Origin: a virus
Strand: one strand, 5' to 3'
Virus record (IMG/VR): IMGVR_UViG_3300032235_000390
Span: 1 to 26,956 of that record
DNA length: 26,956 nucleotides
The notes under the pieces are model-generated. The model had not been told where the DNA came from. It saw nothing but the letters and a program-made list of their open reading frames with translations, and ran no database searches. The translations under genes were made by a program, and so were the position numbers. Shown in pieces: positions 14,962 through 21,911 of this stretch (the stretch's first letter is position 1; every line of letters begins with the position of its first letter).

Positions 14962-16940
14962 TAGTAACCTCTCACGTCTCCGGTGTCCGCATTCAGCAGT
15001 AGCTTACCCAGCTGGTAGTTCCCGCCTTGCACGTTCGACACGAACCGGAGTCGTAGTTCGCGACGCTGCTCGCGCATGTCGATCTTGTTTGTGTTCTGGT
15101 CGAATACGTACGGTTCTGACGTGTAATCTTCAGCTTGCGCGAATGGGCGACCGGTGACGTACATCTCCATCTCGCCCGTAAGCAGAAAATCCGGTTCTAC
15201 ACGCTCTAGGCGGAGCCAGACGTTGTCGCCGACCGGCGATGGCTGCGACGGGCCACCAGATACGAACCCGAGGTCATTAGTCTCGAACGCCGATTCGATT
15301 GCCATGACCGAAGAGCCGGTGATTTTATCTACGCCCAGTTCGTGTTGCCAGACGGTGACCTGCGAAGTAATAAGCGATACCGAGAACGAAAAGCTAGATC
15401 CGCCCGGGATCACTGCGGAGCAGGAGTCGCCCACCTCATAATCGTGGCCACCCAATTCAATAGTCACTGATGTGACCGCACCGCCAGAAACCACCACTTT
15501 GATCGTGGCACCCGAACCCGAACCACCCACCACCGCGAGGCCGGTGTAAGTACCGTTTGTGTACCCAGAACCGGGGCTGACGATTGATACTCCATCTATC
15601 ACGCCGATCAAGTTCGGCACTGAATCTGCGTTTACCGGATAGTGGAACACCTGCGAAAAGTAACCCGCCGACCGACGAGCACCGACTGCAAGACCCGCAT
15701 CATACCAAGTATTCTCGCGCACATTATAAATGATCGCATCGTTGCATTCGATCGAGTCGCCGCGAGGATAAAACCACCAAATCTCGCCGAACCGAGGCAC
15801 CTTGCTGACGAACACCTTCTGCCGCTGCGCGTAGTTGATGTTATCGAAGAAGTAGTTCTGGTTCATGTTGTTGGGGATCTCTTTGACCACACCATTATAA
15901 AGCAAGAACCGATCAACACCACACCAATAGTACACGCCGTCATACTCGATCACGCACTGGGACGACATGATCGACGATTGCGTCGAGATGATATCATACC
16001 GCCAGAATTGGGGTGGTGAACCCGCGCCGCCGACGAATGATACGCGAATCAGCGAATCGAGTGACCAGAACAGGCCCGATGGAGCATTCGAACCGCCTCG
16101 GACTGCCAGACCTTGCACGATTTTGCCGGTCGCGACGTTCACTTCGTTGGCGTCAGCCGACACCCAGTCATTGAAGTTACCGGCTGAACAGTTCTTAATC
16201 AGGCCGTTGTTGCCATATACGAATACATATGGGTGCAACACCACCACACCGCCCGATACCGACACTTGATTGTCGAAGGTGAGTGTTACAGTACCGCTCG
16301 CGGTTGCGTTGTTCGACAACACCACGTTGGTAGTGGACACCGACACCACGAATGTATTAGCGGGGATGCCCGTACCCGTCACTTTCTGACCGGCACCAAT
16401 CTGGAAATTTGCCGCTGCTAGAACTACTGTCGAACTACCATTAGTGGTAGTAGCCGAGTCGGTAAAGACACCTATGGGTGAAGCCGACAAACCACTCACC
16501 AATCCACCGAGTACGGGCGTGTTGGTATTATTATCGACCAGCGCCAAGTTCTGACCCGGGTGCGCGAGCAGGTAAGTATCGCCAGAGCCCGCAGTGTCGG
16601 TGAACATGTCGAACTGCCACATGTTATTATTGCTCGCGGTGAACCCGGTAAGTGTGAACTGATTCAGACCTGAACCGACGCCCACCTCGTTTACCGGGAG
16701 TCGTTGCAGCCCGTTCGCATAACCCGAGAAAATGTTAGTGAATGCCTGTTGCGGGTTCACGTACATGCCACGCGATGGCCCCGACAGGTTGTTAATGATC
16801 TGCCTGAATCCACCCATCTTACGAGGGCGACCGCGCTGAAACCGGCACCACACACCATCGGTGTAATAGGCCTTGTCGAAGATTGTACCATCCCGCTGAA
16901 TGCCAGCAAGTGTGTCTAGCGCGAAGACACGAGCGGTCAT
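14961..16940 (-). CDS. P22 gp10-like tail hub / DNA stabilisation protein
   Basis: A 659-residue structural protein expected to sit below the portal-adaptor ring and close the tail channel. Recognisable parts: an N-terminus with DGVWCRFQRGRPRKMGGFR (about 28-46), typical of gp10-like and related beta-propeller tail proteins; central propeller-like blades with SSQCVIEYDGVYYWCGVDRFLLYNG (about 327-350); and EIWWFYP followed by IECNDAIIYNVRENTWYDAG (about 386-416), the most diagnostic text. Two segments look inserted: about 160-226 (Ser/Thr/Val-rich, Ig-like beta) and about 450-527 (SPGSGYTNGTYTG, a short beta module common in phage appendages). It is longer than P22 gp10 (about 470 residues) by roughly the size of these inserts. 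ATGA overlap with the gene upstream. Confidence 0.83.
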   Translation of the reverse strand: MTARVFALDTLAGIQRDGTIFDKAYYTDGVWCRFQRGRPRKMGGFRQIINNLSGPSRGMYVNPQQAFTNIFSGYANGLQRLPVNEVGVGSGLNQFTLTGFTASNNNMWQFDMFTDTAGSGDTYLLAHPGQNLALVDNNTNTPVLGGLVSGLSASPIGVFTDSATTTNGSSTVVLAAANFQIGAGQKVTGTGIPANTFVVSVSTTNVVLSNNATASGTVTLTFDNQVSVSGGVVVLHPYVFVYGNNGLIKNCSAGNFNDWVSADANEVNVATGKIVQGLAVRGGSNAPSGLFWSLDSLIRVSFVGGAGSPPQFWRYDIISTQSSIMSSQCVIEYDGVYYWCGVDRFLLYNGVVKEIPNNMNQNYFFDNINYAQRQKVFVSKVPRFGEIWWFYPRGDSIECNDAIIYNVRENTWYDAGLAVGARRSAGYFSQVFHYPVNADSVPNLIGVIDGVSIVSPGSGYTNGTYTGLAVVGGSGSGATIKVVVSGGAVTSVTIELGGHDYEVGDSCSAVIPGGSSFSFSVSLITSQVTVWQHELGVDKITGSSVMAIESAFETNDLGFVSGGPSQPSPVGDNVWLRLERVEPDFLLTGEMEMYVTGRPFAQAEDYTSEPYVFDQNTNKIDMREQRRELRLRFVSNVQGGNYQLGKLLLNADTGDVRGY

Positions 16941-18175
16941 GGGAACACGCCCCCTTGTACGCCCCCACTAAACACGCCAGTTCCGGTGACGGTCAGACCG
17001 GTCGAGTCAACGGTTACGATTTGGGTGCCTTGGACCGAGATTCCGAATTCGCCGAGCGCTGGACGGAACACACCGGTCGAAGGCTCGGAGCCAAATGATA
17101 ATGATGGACTGGCCGCAGTTCCGTTAGTGAGCTGGATCGACGTACCACCTGCTTGAATGGTATTGGCGTTCAGGAAGTTCACGCCATCGCAGATCAGGGT
17201 CGCCTGCTGGCCCGCTGGAATGACCGCATTGGTGCCGCCCGGAATCCCGGTGCTGATGGTCAGTGAAAAGCCGTTAGACGTGACCTGGTTACTAATCACG
17301 TACAAGTTACTGGCACCCGGGAATATGACCGTGACATTGCCGGTAAGATTGCCGACATATTCCTGAATCGTGTTCGAAGCTTCGGCGGTGGTCAGAGTCA
17401 CGGTACCAGTAGTGACCGGTTTCACCAGCGTATTGAACGAGAAGCTCGCGTTCTGTCCGTAACCGACCGTCACATAAGCCGTACCCGTCGATATGATGAA
17501 CGCCGATTCTGCCGGATTGAAGATCTTCGAGATCGCGCCATCAATCAGATCCGAGCCTGTAGTCACCACAGTACCGGCACCAGTTCCGTTATTCTTGAAG
17601 ATGGTGAACCAGTTATTGCCGACGCTAGATGCCAGCGGTAGCGTGAACGAACCCGTACCACCACTCCACACCTTAGTCTGGGCGCGGTCGGTACCATTGA
17701 ACGTGTATCCGTTCGTCAGCACCGATACTGGATGCGCCTGATTCAGGGTAGACGATGATGCAAGTAGACCCAGACCGGCCAGAGATGCCGCATCGGGCGA
17801 TGAAGTGCCAGTGCCGAATGCTATAACACCCCAGACACCCGCCTCAGTGGTGTTGTTGGTGATGTAGATGTATTGCGCAGACCCGGCAGGGATGGCAATG
17901 ATCGTACCGCCATCCGAATTCACCACAGTGAACGTGTTCGAACCCACATTCCTAATCAGCGCATCGGTACCTACCGAGGTCTGACTGGCCGGTGGCATAA
18001 ACAGGTCCAGGCCCGAGGTAGTGGCCGTGACCTGCATGATCCGCGCCGCGTAGTTATCGCTGACGTTACCATTAATCGGCCACGATAACACCACATCGGA
18101 AGACATGGTAAACGACCGATAAGATACATCGGTCGGCTGGATTACGTTTCCAGTGAACGGTGATATATAGCTCAT
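16937..18175 (-). CDS. Beta-rich tail or head appendage protein (fibre-like)
   Basis: A 412-residue protein dominated by Thr, Ser, Gly, Val and Asn with very few Lys/Arg, the composition of trimeric phage fibres. The N-terminus MSYISPFTGNVIQPTDVSYRSF resembles virion-attachment ends of phage appendages as I recall them. The middle has repeated beta modules (TNTFTVVNSDGGTI, GYTFNGTDRAQTKVW). The C-terminus has SIQLTNGTAASPSLSFGSE followed by STGVFRP, a module found near the end of many tail and head fibres, usually followed by a chaperone (S74) domain; here the protein stops about 45 residues later, so no autoprocessing domain is present. It sits between the adaptor and the hub protein, with ATGA overlaps on both sides, suggesting that it is attached to the tail. 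Confidence 0.75.
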   Translation of the reverse strand: MSYISPFTGNVIQPTDVSYRSFTMSSDVVLSWPINGNVSDNYAARIMQVTATTSGLDLFMPPASQTSVGTDALIRNVGSNTFTVVNSDGGTIIAIPAGSAQYIYITNNTTEAGVWGVIAFGTGTSSPDAASLAGLGLLASSSTLNQAHPVSVLTNGYTFNGTDRAQTKVWSGGTGSFTLPLASSVGNNWFTIFKNNGTGAGTVVTTGSDLIDGAISKIFNPAESAFIISTGTAYVTVGYGQNASFSFNTLVKPVTTGTVTLTTAEASNTIQEYVGNLTGNVTVIFPGASNLYVISNQVTSNGFSLTISTGIPGGTNAVIPAGQQATLICDGVNFLNANTIQAGGTSIQLTNGTAASPSLSFGSEPSTGVFRPALGEFGISVQGTQIVTVDSTGLTVTGTGVFSGGVQGGVFP

Positions 18176-18807
18176 GAGTCTTGTACGATAGCTTGACGAT
18201 CGGCAATACGCACCACATCCTCATTCTTCAAGGTGGCGACATATTGGGCGTACATTTGCTGCCATAGAGCCACCCGAGAGTCATTCTTCAGGAATGGCAT
18301 TGCTTGTAATAGGCACCCGTACAACAACGCTTGCGGGGCGTACTCGGTAAACCAGTTAGCCTGATTCGATGAATTCAGTGGCTGTACACGCTCGTAGTAC
18401 AACACTTCGAACGTATAATCGTCATCGGGTGTAGGTGCCACCAGCCAGTGGGTGTAGTCGTAATCGGCGTAGTATTTGGGCACGTCGGTTTCAGTCGCCT
18501 GTGGCCAGTACTCGCGGAGGTACTCGTATTTGCGCATCAAGACAGGTGTTCGGACACCCGCGACCACCACATTCATCGAGACGGTCTTGCGCCACCGGGC
18601 GGGTTTCACGATGATGGGCTCACCCACCACCATCGCGGATTCGTTTACAGTCAGATTCCCGAGGAACTTGATATCTGCGGCGAGCGCCTGCTCAGCCAGC
18701 ATAATGAAGGTCGGAATCTTCTCGATAGTAGCAGTGTCCGTACGCTCGAGGTACGACTGGATGTCTTCGACCAACGAGGTGTAGGTCATTACCGCAGCCG
18801 CCGTCAT
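18172..18807 (-). CDS. Head-tail adaptor protein (P22 gp4 / T7 gp11-like)
   Basis: A 211-residue protein that should form a ring under the portal and join head to tail. The text TYTSLVEDIQSYLERTD at the N-terminus, the helix IPTFIMLAEQALAADIKF, the strand pattern TDVPKYYADYDYTHWLVAPTPD, and YTFEVLYYERVQPL are characteristic of podophage adaptor proteins, and the length fits (P22 gp4 is 166 residues, T7 gp11 is 196). The ATG at 18807 is chosen because AAAGGA precedes it by 7 bases; an internal ATG at 18789 would begin MTYTSLVED and also matches homologues I recall. It is the first gene downstream of the promoter at 18840-18868 and heads the virion-tail operon. Confidence 0.87.
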   Translation of the reverse strand: MTAAAVMTYTSLVEDIQSYLERTDTATIEKIPTFIMLAEQALAADIKFLGNLTVNESAMVVGEPIIVKPARWRKTVSMNVVVAGVRTPVLMRKYEYLREYWPQATETDVPKYYADYDYTHWLVAPTPDDDYTFEVLYYERVQPLNSSNQANWFTEYAPQALLYGCLLQAMPFLKNDSRVALWQQMYAQYVATLKNEDVVRIADRQAIVQDS

Positions 18808-18839
18808 AGTCGTCCTTTCATACGGTTGTGCGCCACCGA

Positions 18840-18868
18840 ATTATACCATATCTTTCGCATGATGCCAA
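18840..18868 (-). promoter_or_regulatory. Sigma70-type promoter heading the tail module
   Basis: On the minus strand TTGGCA (18868-18863, 5 of 6 to consensus) and TATAAT (18845-18840) are separated by exactly 17 bases, with TGG giving an extended -10. It occupies the only gap of note (68 bases) between the lysis cassette and the adaptor gene. Transcription would start near 18833, about 25 bases before the adaptor start. Confidence 0.7.
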
Positions 18869-18875
18869 TGCAAAA

Positions 18876-19163
18876 TCACTTATTCTTAATGTAAAAGCCG
18901 ACCGCCAGAAGGCTCAGGAACCCGACTGTTAACGTCTGAATAACAGTCTTCCATGCCACCTTCTTGGCCGACCTCCAAGAGTCGAGCAATGACCGGAGTT
19001 CTTTTACATCACTTCCGGCCTGATCGTCGTGCAAGCCGATGTCGTAAAGGGCCTTCTTGGCACCCAACAGAGCGGCCTCTTCGACTATTTTGTGTATTTC
19101 GTCTTTCGACAGACTGTACGTCGCGATGATAGGCGATTCCATTATGTCTACCTTCTTTCTCAT
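18876..19163 (-). CDS. DUF6127-like small membrane protein, last gene of the lysis cassette
   Basis: A 95-residue protein with a charged helical N-terminal part (LSKDEIHKIVEEAALLGAKKAL), a loop with DDQAGSDVKELRSLLDSW, and a single C-terminal membrane helix (about residues 72-91, VIQTLTVGFLSLLAVGF) ending in KNK. The arrangement resembles DUF6127-type phage proteins, as far as I can judge from memory. The ATG at 19163 overlaps the Rz1 stop (ATGA); an internal ATG at 19142 (MESPIIATYS) is a possible alternative with AAGG about 9 bases upstream. With one tail-anchor helix and its lysis context it could be a holin partner or antiholin, but the function is not known. Confidence 0.75.
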   Translation of the reverse strand: MRKKVDIMESPIIATYSLSKDEIHKIVEEAALLGAKKALYDIGLHDDQAGSDVKELRSLLDSWRSAKKVAWKTVIQTLTVGFLSLLAVGFYIKNK

Positions 19164-19411
19164 TTTTTAACGGTTCCTGACGGCGTTGTATTGTTTGACG
19201 CATTGGTCGAGGGCGGCTTGGAGACGGGCGGCGTCGGCAGCGTACCCTGCAAGAAACTCTCCATCTCCTTTAGCCAGTTCCGCACCGGTGGCTCCACTGC
19301 AAGCTCGGGCGGCACCGGAGGCGGTACTGCTTTGGGCGGGGCGCTCCGGCCTGTCGCGCAGCTGATTAGCAAGGGCAAGAGACCGAGCATTAATATTCCT
19401 GATTTCCGCAT
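19160..19411 (-). CDS. Rz1: Rz1-like outer-membrane spanin lipoprotein, in a different frame within Rz
   Basis: An 83-residue lipoprotein. The signal MRKSGILMLGLLPLLISC has a lipobox LISC with the lipidated cysteine at residue 18, followed by a Pro-rich mature part (PPKAVPPPVPPELAVEPP), as in lambda Rz1. The start ATG at 19411 has AAAGGA 6 bases upstream. The frame is open further upstream to 19603, but that extension is basic shadow sequence with no signal. The gene lies almost wholly inside the Rz gene in another frame and ends 7 bases beyond its stop, the classical overlapped spanin arrangement. Together with Rz it bridges the envelope and fuses inner and outer membrane in the last step of lysis. 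Its TGA overlaps the next start (ATGA). Confidence 0.88.
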   Translation of the reverse strand: MRKSGILMLGLLPLLISCATGRSAPPKAVPPPVPPELAVEPPVRNWLKEMESFLQGTLPTPPVSKPPSTNASNNTTPSGTVKK

Positions 19412-19631
19412 CTTTTTCCTTTCGCAGCTGATCCGCCGAGGCTTGCATCTCCTGCTCACGACGGCGGGCTTCTTCCTGACCCTTGGCATAGGCGGCGTAC
19501 TGCTCTGCCTTCTCCTTGTCCCACGCTTGCTGGACTTCGGCCTTGCCGGTCGAGAAGCCTTTGTAAAATCCACCACCCGCCGCCGTACCCACGGCCAGCA
19601 CAAAAGCGAGGATTACCCAAGGGTTCATCAT
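19167..19631 (-). CDS. Rz: Rz-like inner-membrane spanin
   Basis: A 154-residue i-spanin. The N-terminal membrane anchor is about residues 4-24 (PWVILAFVLAVGTAAGGGFY) and is followed by a long charged periplasmic coiled coil (KAEVQQAWDKEKAEQ through ARRREQEMQASADQLRKEKDAE). Two cysteines in the distal part (ARACSG and DQCVKQ) may make disulfide-linked dimers. Length and layout match lambda Rz (153 residues). The ATG at 19631 overlaps the stop of the preceding 54-residue gene (ATGA). The C-terminal 80 codons also encode Rz1 in another frame. Strong call from topology and the embedded partner. Confidence 0.9.
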   Translation of the reverse strand: MMNPWVILAFVLAVGTAAGGGFYKGFSTGKAEVQQAWDKEKAEQYAAYAKGQEEARRREQEMQASADQLRKEKDAEIRNINARSLALANQLRDRPERPAQSSTASGAARACSGATGAELAKGDGEFLAGYAADAARLQAALDQCVKQYNAVRNR

Positions 19632-19792
19632 TTCGGCGGGATCTTAGTGCCGTCGAGCTTCTTGTGCACCTTGATGTCCCGGCAGACCTGTTTCTTGGTC
19701 TTGGGGTCTTCGCGACACACCTTCTTAATCTCGCCACCCGCTAAAGCGAACAGCGGCACCATTAGGACTACTGCAAGGATCTTCTTCATCAT
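19628..19792 (-). CDS. 54-residue secreted Lys/Cys protein in the lysis cassette
   Basis: A short gene easily missed by length cut-offs. It begins MMKKILAVVLMVPLFALAGG, a good signal peptide with an ALAGG cleavage region. The mature part is about 35 residues, very basic (12 Lys/Arg), with two cysteines (KVCRED and QVCRDI) and ending GTKIPPK. The ATG at 19792 is preceded by GGAG 5 bases upstream and overlaps the TGA of the holin-like gene (ATGA). Its own TGA overlaps the Rz start (ATGA). Double coupling, a ribosome binding site and a clear signal peptide make it a real gene. I recall similar KVC..KKxVC..KVHKK..GTKxP peptides from other phage lysis regions, with no assigned role. Confidence 0.85.
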   Translation of the reverse strand: MMKKILAVVLMVPLFALAGGEIKKVCREDPKTKKQVCRDIKVHKKLDGTKIPPK

Positions 19793-20262
19793 TCGATCTC
19801 CGGATGAGGGGGTTGAACGGGAGCGGGCTTGCCGCCGTAGCCGGATACTACCGGCGGTGGCGAGGAAATGGGGTCGATCGTCGGCTCTGAACGGCGCACC
19901 GGCGTCTGCGTGGGCGCTGGGGCTTTAGGTGCCGGTGGGACTGGTTTATCGTCTCGCTCTTCTTTGCTCGACAAATTCGGCGGGATGAACTGCGGCAGCG
20001 CGTCCTTGCCTTTAACCGCGAGCAGTGTGGCCAGACTTCCCAGGATATATTTTGACATATCCGACAGGATGAGGAAGAACTGTTTATCCGCCGGTGCCAT
20101 CCCGCTCATCGGTTGTTCGACGAATACGACCGAATATAAGCTCACGCCCACCATGATGATGACTACGCAGCAAAATGTTAACGCGATAAAGAACTTAATT
20201 ACTGCATCGTGTTGTTCCTGTGTCAGTGCAAGGAACTGGCTTATTAGTTTTAGCGGGTTCAT
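19789..20262 (-). CDS. Holin-like membrane protein with Pro-rich cytoplasmic or periplasmic tail
   Basis: A 157-residue protein with a strong membrane helix at about 23-47 (KFFIALTFCCVVIIMVGVSL), a short loop, and a weaker second helix at about 62-84 (FFLILSDMSKYILGSLATLLAV), followed by a Pro-rich tail of about 70 residues (PVPPAPKAPAPTQTP). Two membrane segments and location between endolysin, lipoprotein and spanins make holin the likeliest role: timed permeabilisation of the inner membrane to release the endolysin. The long Pro-rich tail is unusual for a holin. The start has GAGGA 7 bases upstream. The first 68 bases are shared with the end of the upstream lipoprotein gene in another frame. 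Confidence 0.7.
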   Translation of the reverse strand: MNPLKLISQFLALTQEQHDAVIKFFIALTFCCVVIIMVGVSLYSVVFVEQPMSGMAPADKQFFLILSDMSKYILGSLATLLAVKGKDALPQFIPPNLSSKEERDDKPVPPAPKAPAPTQTPVRRSEPTIDPISSPPPVVSGYGGKPAPVQPPHPEIE

Positions 20263-20446
20263 TGGGTTCCTCTTTCATCACTTCCGGTTTCAACAACTGA
20301 TCCGGGCAGGTTCCGGTTACTGCACATTGTGGACGTTGGCATCGCGGTTTGTCCCAGTTCTCGGGGTTCTGACAAAAATATCTAACCCGTTCACACCCAC
20401 TAAGCCAAACGACTGCCAGTATCAAGCATATTGAGTGCCATTTCAT
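20195..20446 (-). CDS. Cys-rich lysis-cassette lipoprotein
   Basis: An 83-residue lipoprotein. The signal MKWHSICLILAVVWLSGC carries a canonical LSGC lipobox (Cys18). The mature part has five further cysteines (YFCQN, PRCQ, PQCAV, GTCPD, VPCTD) plus one near the C-terminus (RCSN), and a Pro/Glu/Lys-rich stretch. Length and Pro content recall an o-spanin, but a separate Rz1 is present, so this is probably another envelope lipoprotein conserved in phage lysis regions. The ATG has GGGAG about 7 bases upstream. The gene overlaps the endolysin by 47 bases at its 5' end and the holin-like gene by 68 bases at its 3' end, both in other frames, so this stretch of DNA encodes two proteins over most of its length. 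Confidence 0.82.
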   Translation of the reverse strand: MKWHSICLILAVVWLSGCERVRYFCQNPENWDKPRCQRPQCAVTGTCPDQLLKPEVMKEEPNEPAKTNKPVPCTDTGTTRCSN

Positions 20447-21053
20447 AATGATGCTCCCTATCTTCCAGTCCTATGTACCCGCCGTTAATAGCCTTGGTCA
20501 GGCCCTTGAAATCGTTCGCGTCCACGAATCGGTTCAAGCGGTTGGTCTCCCAGTACCAGCACGCCGACTGCGCGGCACCCTCAAAAGTTCCGAGGTAGGC
20601 CGGTACGTCATTGATGTTTATTTCAAGGCTATCTGCAAATGCTTGGTAATTATTACGCCCAGTGAGCTGAATGAGACCGCGACCGCAATAGCGGAACCCA
20701 TCACCGCTAGACTCGTCACCATTACCCATTCGATTGGCATATACTCGGTTTGCAATTTTTTCAGGCTTTCTTTCGTATTGCGCAGCGATTTCATCGGTTT
20801 TAAAGTAGTTAGGAAAGATCCGGCGGAGGCCCGCCGCTTTATAATTCAGATTCTCAGTCAGCCACGTGAAACCACCCGACTCGTGACCGCATTGTGCCAG
20901 AAATGCCGCAATCCGTTTAGATGTGTTTATATCGTATTCTTCAACGAGCGATTTGCCACCAAATTCCTCTTGTGGTCCGAACAGCGCCGCGTACCACTGC
21001 TCAATATACCGGTTCTTGGGAAGAAATTTCCTGAGTTGTGCTTGAGTGATCAT
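20400..21053 (-). CDS. Endolysin, glycoside hydrolase family 19 (chitinase-like muramidase)
   Basis: A 217-residue peptidoglycan hydrolase. The family 19 signature is complete: FLAQCGHESGGF with the catalytic acid Glu58, YANRMGNGDESSGDGFRYCGRGLIQLTGRNNY (second acidic residues near 113-114), and a C-terminal CWYWETNRLN followed by ANDFKGLTKAINGGYIGLEDR. There is no signal peptide or wall-binding domain, so export depends on the holin. Length is typical of single-domain GH19 phage endolysins. It overlaps the upstream membrane-protein gene by ATGA and the downstream lipoprotein gene by 47 bases. Confidence 0.95.
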   Translation of the reverse strand: MITQAQLRKFLPKNRYIEQWYAALFGPQEEFGGKSLVEEYDINTSKRIAAFLAQCGHESGGFTWLTENLNYKAAGLRRIFPNYFKTDEIAAQYERKPEKIANRVYANRMGNGDESSGDGFRYCGRGLIQLTGRNNYQAFADSLEININDVPAYLGTFEGAAQSACWYWETNRLNRFVDANDFKGLTKAINGGYIGLEDREHHYEMALNMLDTGSRLA

Positions 21054-21262
21054 TGCCCGTACATCCTTTCAATCTGTATTTCTTTGCGCAGCTCTCGCAT
21101 CTTCCTGACCTCTTGCACCGCCGCTTGGGTGGCATAGTACATGTCGTAGTACATAAAAGCCAACACAGGCATCACAATAAAGAACATCAATACTACCGCC
21201 AGCACGACAGTAATCAATGACCAAGGGACGTTCTCGTAATCATGCTTCTTGTCGTTAGCCAC
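21050..21262 (-). CDS. Small one-helix membrane protein upstream of the endolysin
   Basis: With the GTG at 21262 it is a 70-residue protein: VANDKKHDYENVPWSL, then a membrane helix (LITVVLAVVLMFFIVMPVLAFMYY), then a charged helix ending RKEIQIERMYGQ. The frame is open further upstream to an ATG at 21355 (101 residues). However, those extra 31 residues (low-complexity Asn/Gly/Ser) overlap a clearly coding membrane segment of the preceding gene, and no Shine-Dalgarno precedes that ATG; an ATG at 21280 is another option. I prefer the short form, which still overlaps the preceding gene by 49 bases, but the start is uncertain. A single helix next to the endolysin could act as a holin or holin regulator. 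Confidence 0.7.
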   Translation of the reverse strand: MANDKKHDYENVPWSLITVVLAVVLMFFIVMPVLAFMYYDMYYATQAAVQEVRKMRELRKEIQIERMYGQ

Positions 21263-21900
21263 ATTAGACCCACCGCCCATACTATTACGAAGAGTACTGC
21301 CGAAACCCACATTGCCTTTGCTCTGATTTCCGCTATTCTTCTTTTGCGTCGCCATGATGCAATCTGTGCCAGTCTAAGTTCCTCTGCGTGAGCTACCTCT
21401 TGCTCGGCGACTATTTGCTGCCGCATTTCATCGAATTTGCCCCAGAGTGCTCCCAACTCCGGCGGGGCCTTGTACACCATCGTTTCTCTGACTTCTGCCC
21501 ATATTGCATCCAGTCTTGAGTTGATTAATATCCGCCGCAACGCCCGCTTACCTATACTCTCTTCACCCTTGTAGACTTGCCTTGCTTCGATCTGCTCTTT
21601 CAATAACAGCTTACTAATCTCGTCATGCGTATCCATCAAGACGCCCAACTGAGTGCCGATGTCGGTGAATACATCATTCGGATCAGCCTTGGCTATCTCC
21701 TGCACCCGCTGCACTTCGGCGTAATACTGTGCTTTTTGCGCCGGTGTCGGGTCTACTATCTTGTTGTACTGCTCCTTCAGATCCTTCAGTACGTCACCTA
21801 CTTCCCCCGCTGCGCCCTTGATGTCCTTATAAAGCTTACACCCCGCCTTGACCGCAGCAACAGCAGCATTAGCCGCAGCGAGAAGGGTTAACGGGTCAAT
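21214..21900 (-). CDS. 228-residue coiled-coil and C-terminal membrane protein, apparent AUU start
   Basis: The reading frame starts immediately after an in-frame TAA, at the codon ATT (21900-21898), and no ATG, GTG or TTG occurs for the next 62 codons (the first is GTG at 21714). That first part reads DPLTLLAAANAAVAAVKAG after the start and continues as a normal charged helical protein, so it looks translated. A perfect AGGAGG lies 5 bases upstream of the ATT. The body is helical and charged (DVLKDLKEQYNKIVD, AHAEELRLAQIASWRRKRR), and a C-terminal membrane helix runs about 197-217 (MWVSAVLFVIVWAVGLMWL). Function unknown. It lies between the LamG protein and the lysis genes. If a GTG start is preferred, the product is 166 residues (21214-21714). 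Confidence 0.78.
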   Translation of the reverse strand: MDPLTLLAAANAAVAAVKAGCKLYKDIKGAAGEVGDVLKDLKEQYNKIVDPTPAQKAQYYAEVQRVQEIAKADPNDVFTDIGTQLGVLMDTHDEISKLLLKEQIEARQVYKGEESIGKRALRRILINSRLDAIWAEVRETMVYKAPPELGALWGKFDEMRQQIVAEQEVAHAEELRLAQIASWRRKRRIAEIRAKAMWVSAVLFVIVWAVGLMWLTTRSMITRTSLGH

Positions 21901-21905
21901 TTATT

Positions 21906-21911
21906 CCTCCT
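21906..21911 (-). promoter_or_regulatory. Perfect Shine-Dalgarno AGGAGG that selects the AUU start
   Basis: AGGAGG on the minus strand overlaps the TAG stop of the LamG gene and sits 5 bases before the ATT codon at 21900. The only other nearby start, TTG at 21899, gives MTR and a stop. The site therefore argues that ATT is used for initiation. Confidence 0.65.

Noticed and set aside
19412-19603. Upstream extension of the Rz1 frame to an ATG at 19603
   Set aside because: The extra 64 residues are Arg/Lys/Pro-rich shadow of Rz and would bury the signal peptide; the ATG at 19411 has a proper Shine-Dalgarno.
19029-19928. 299-codon plus-strand open frame across the spanin region
   Set aside because: It lies antisense to Rz, Rz1, the 54-residue gene and the holin-like gene, which have signals, ribosome binding sites and coupling; the open frame is a codon-bias shadow.
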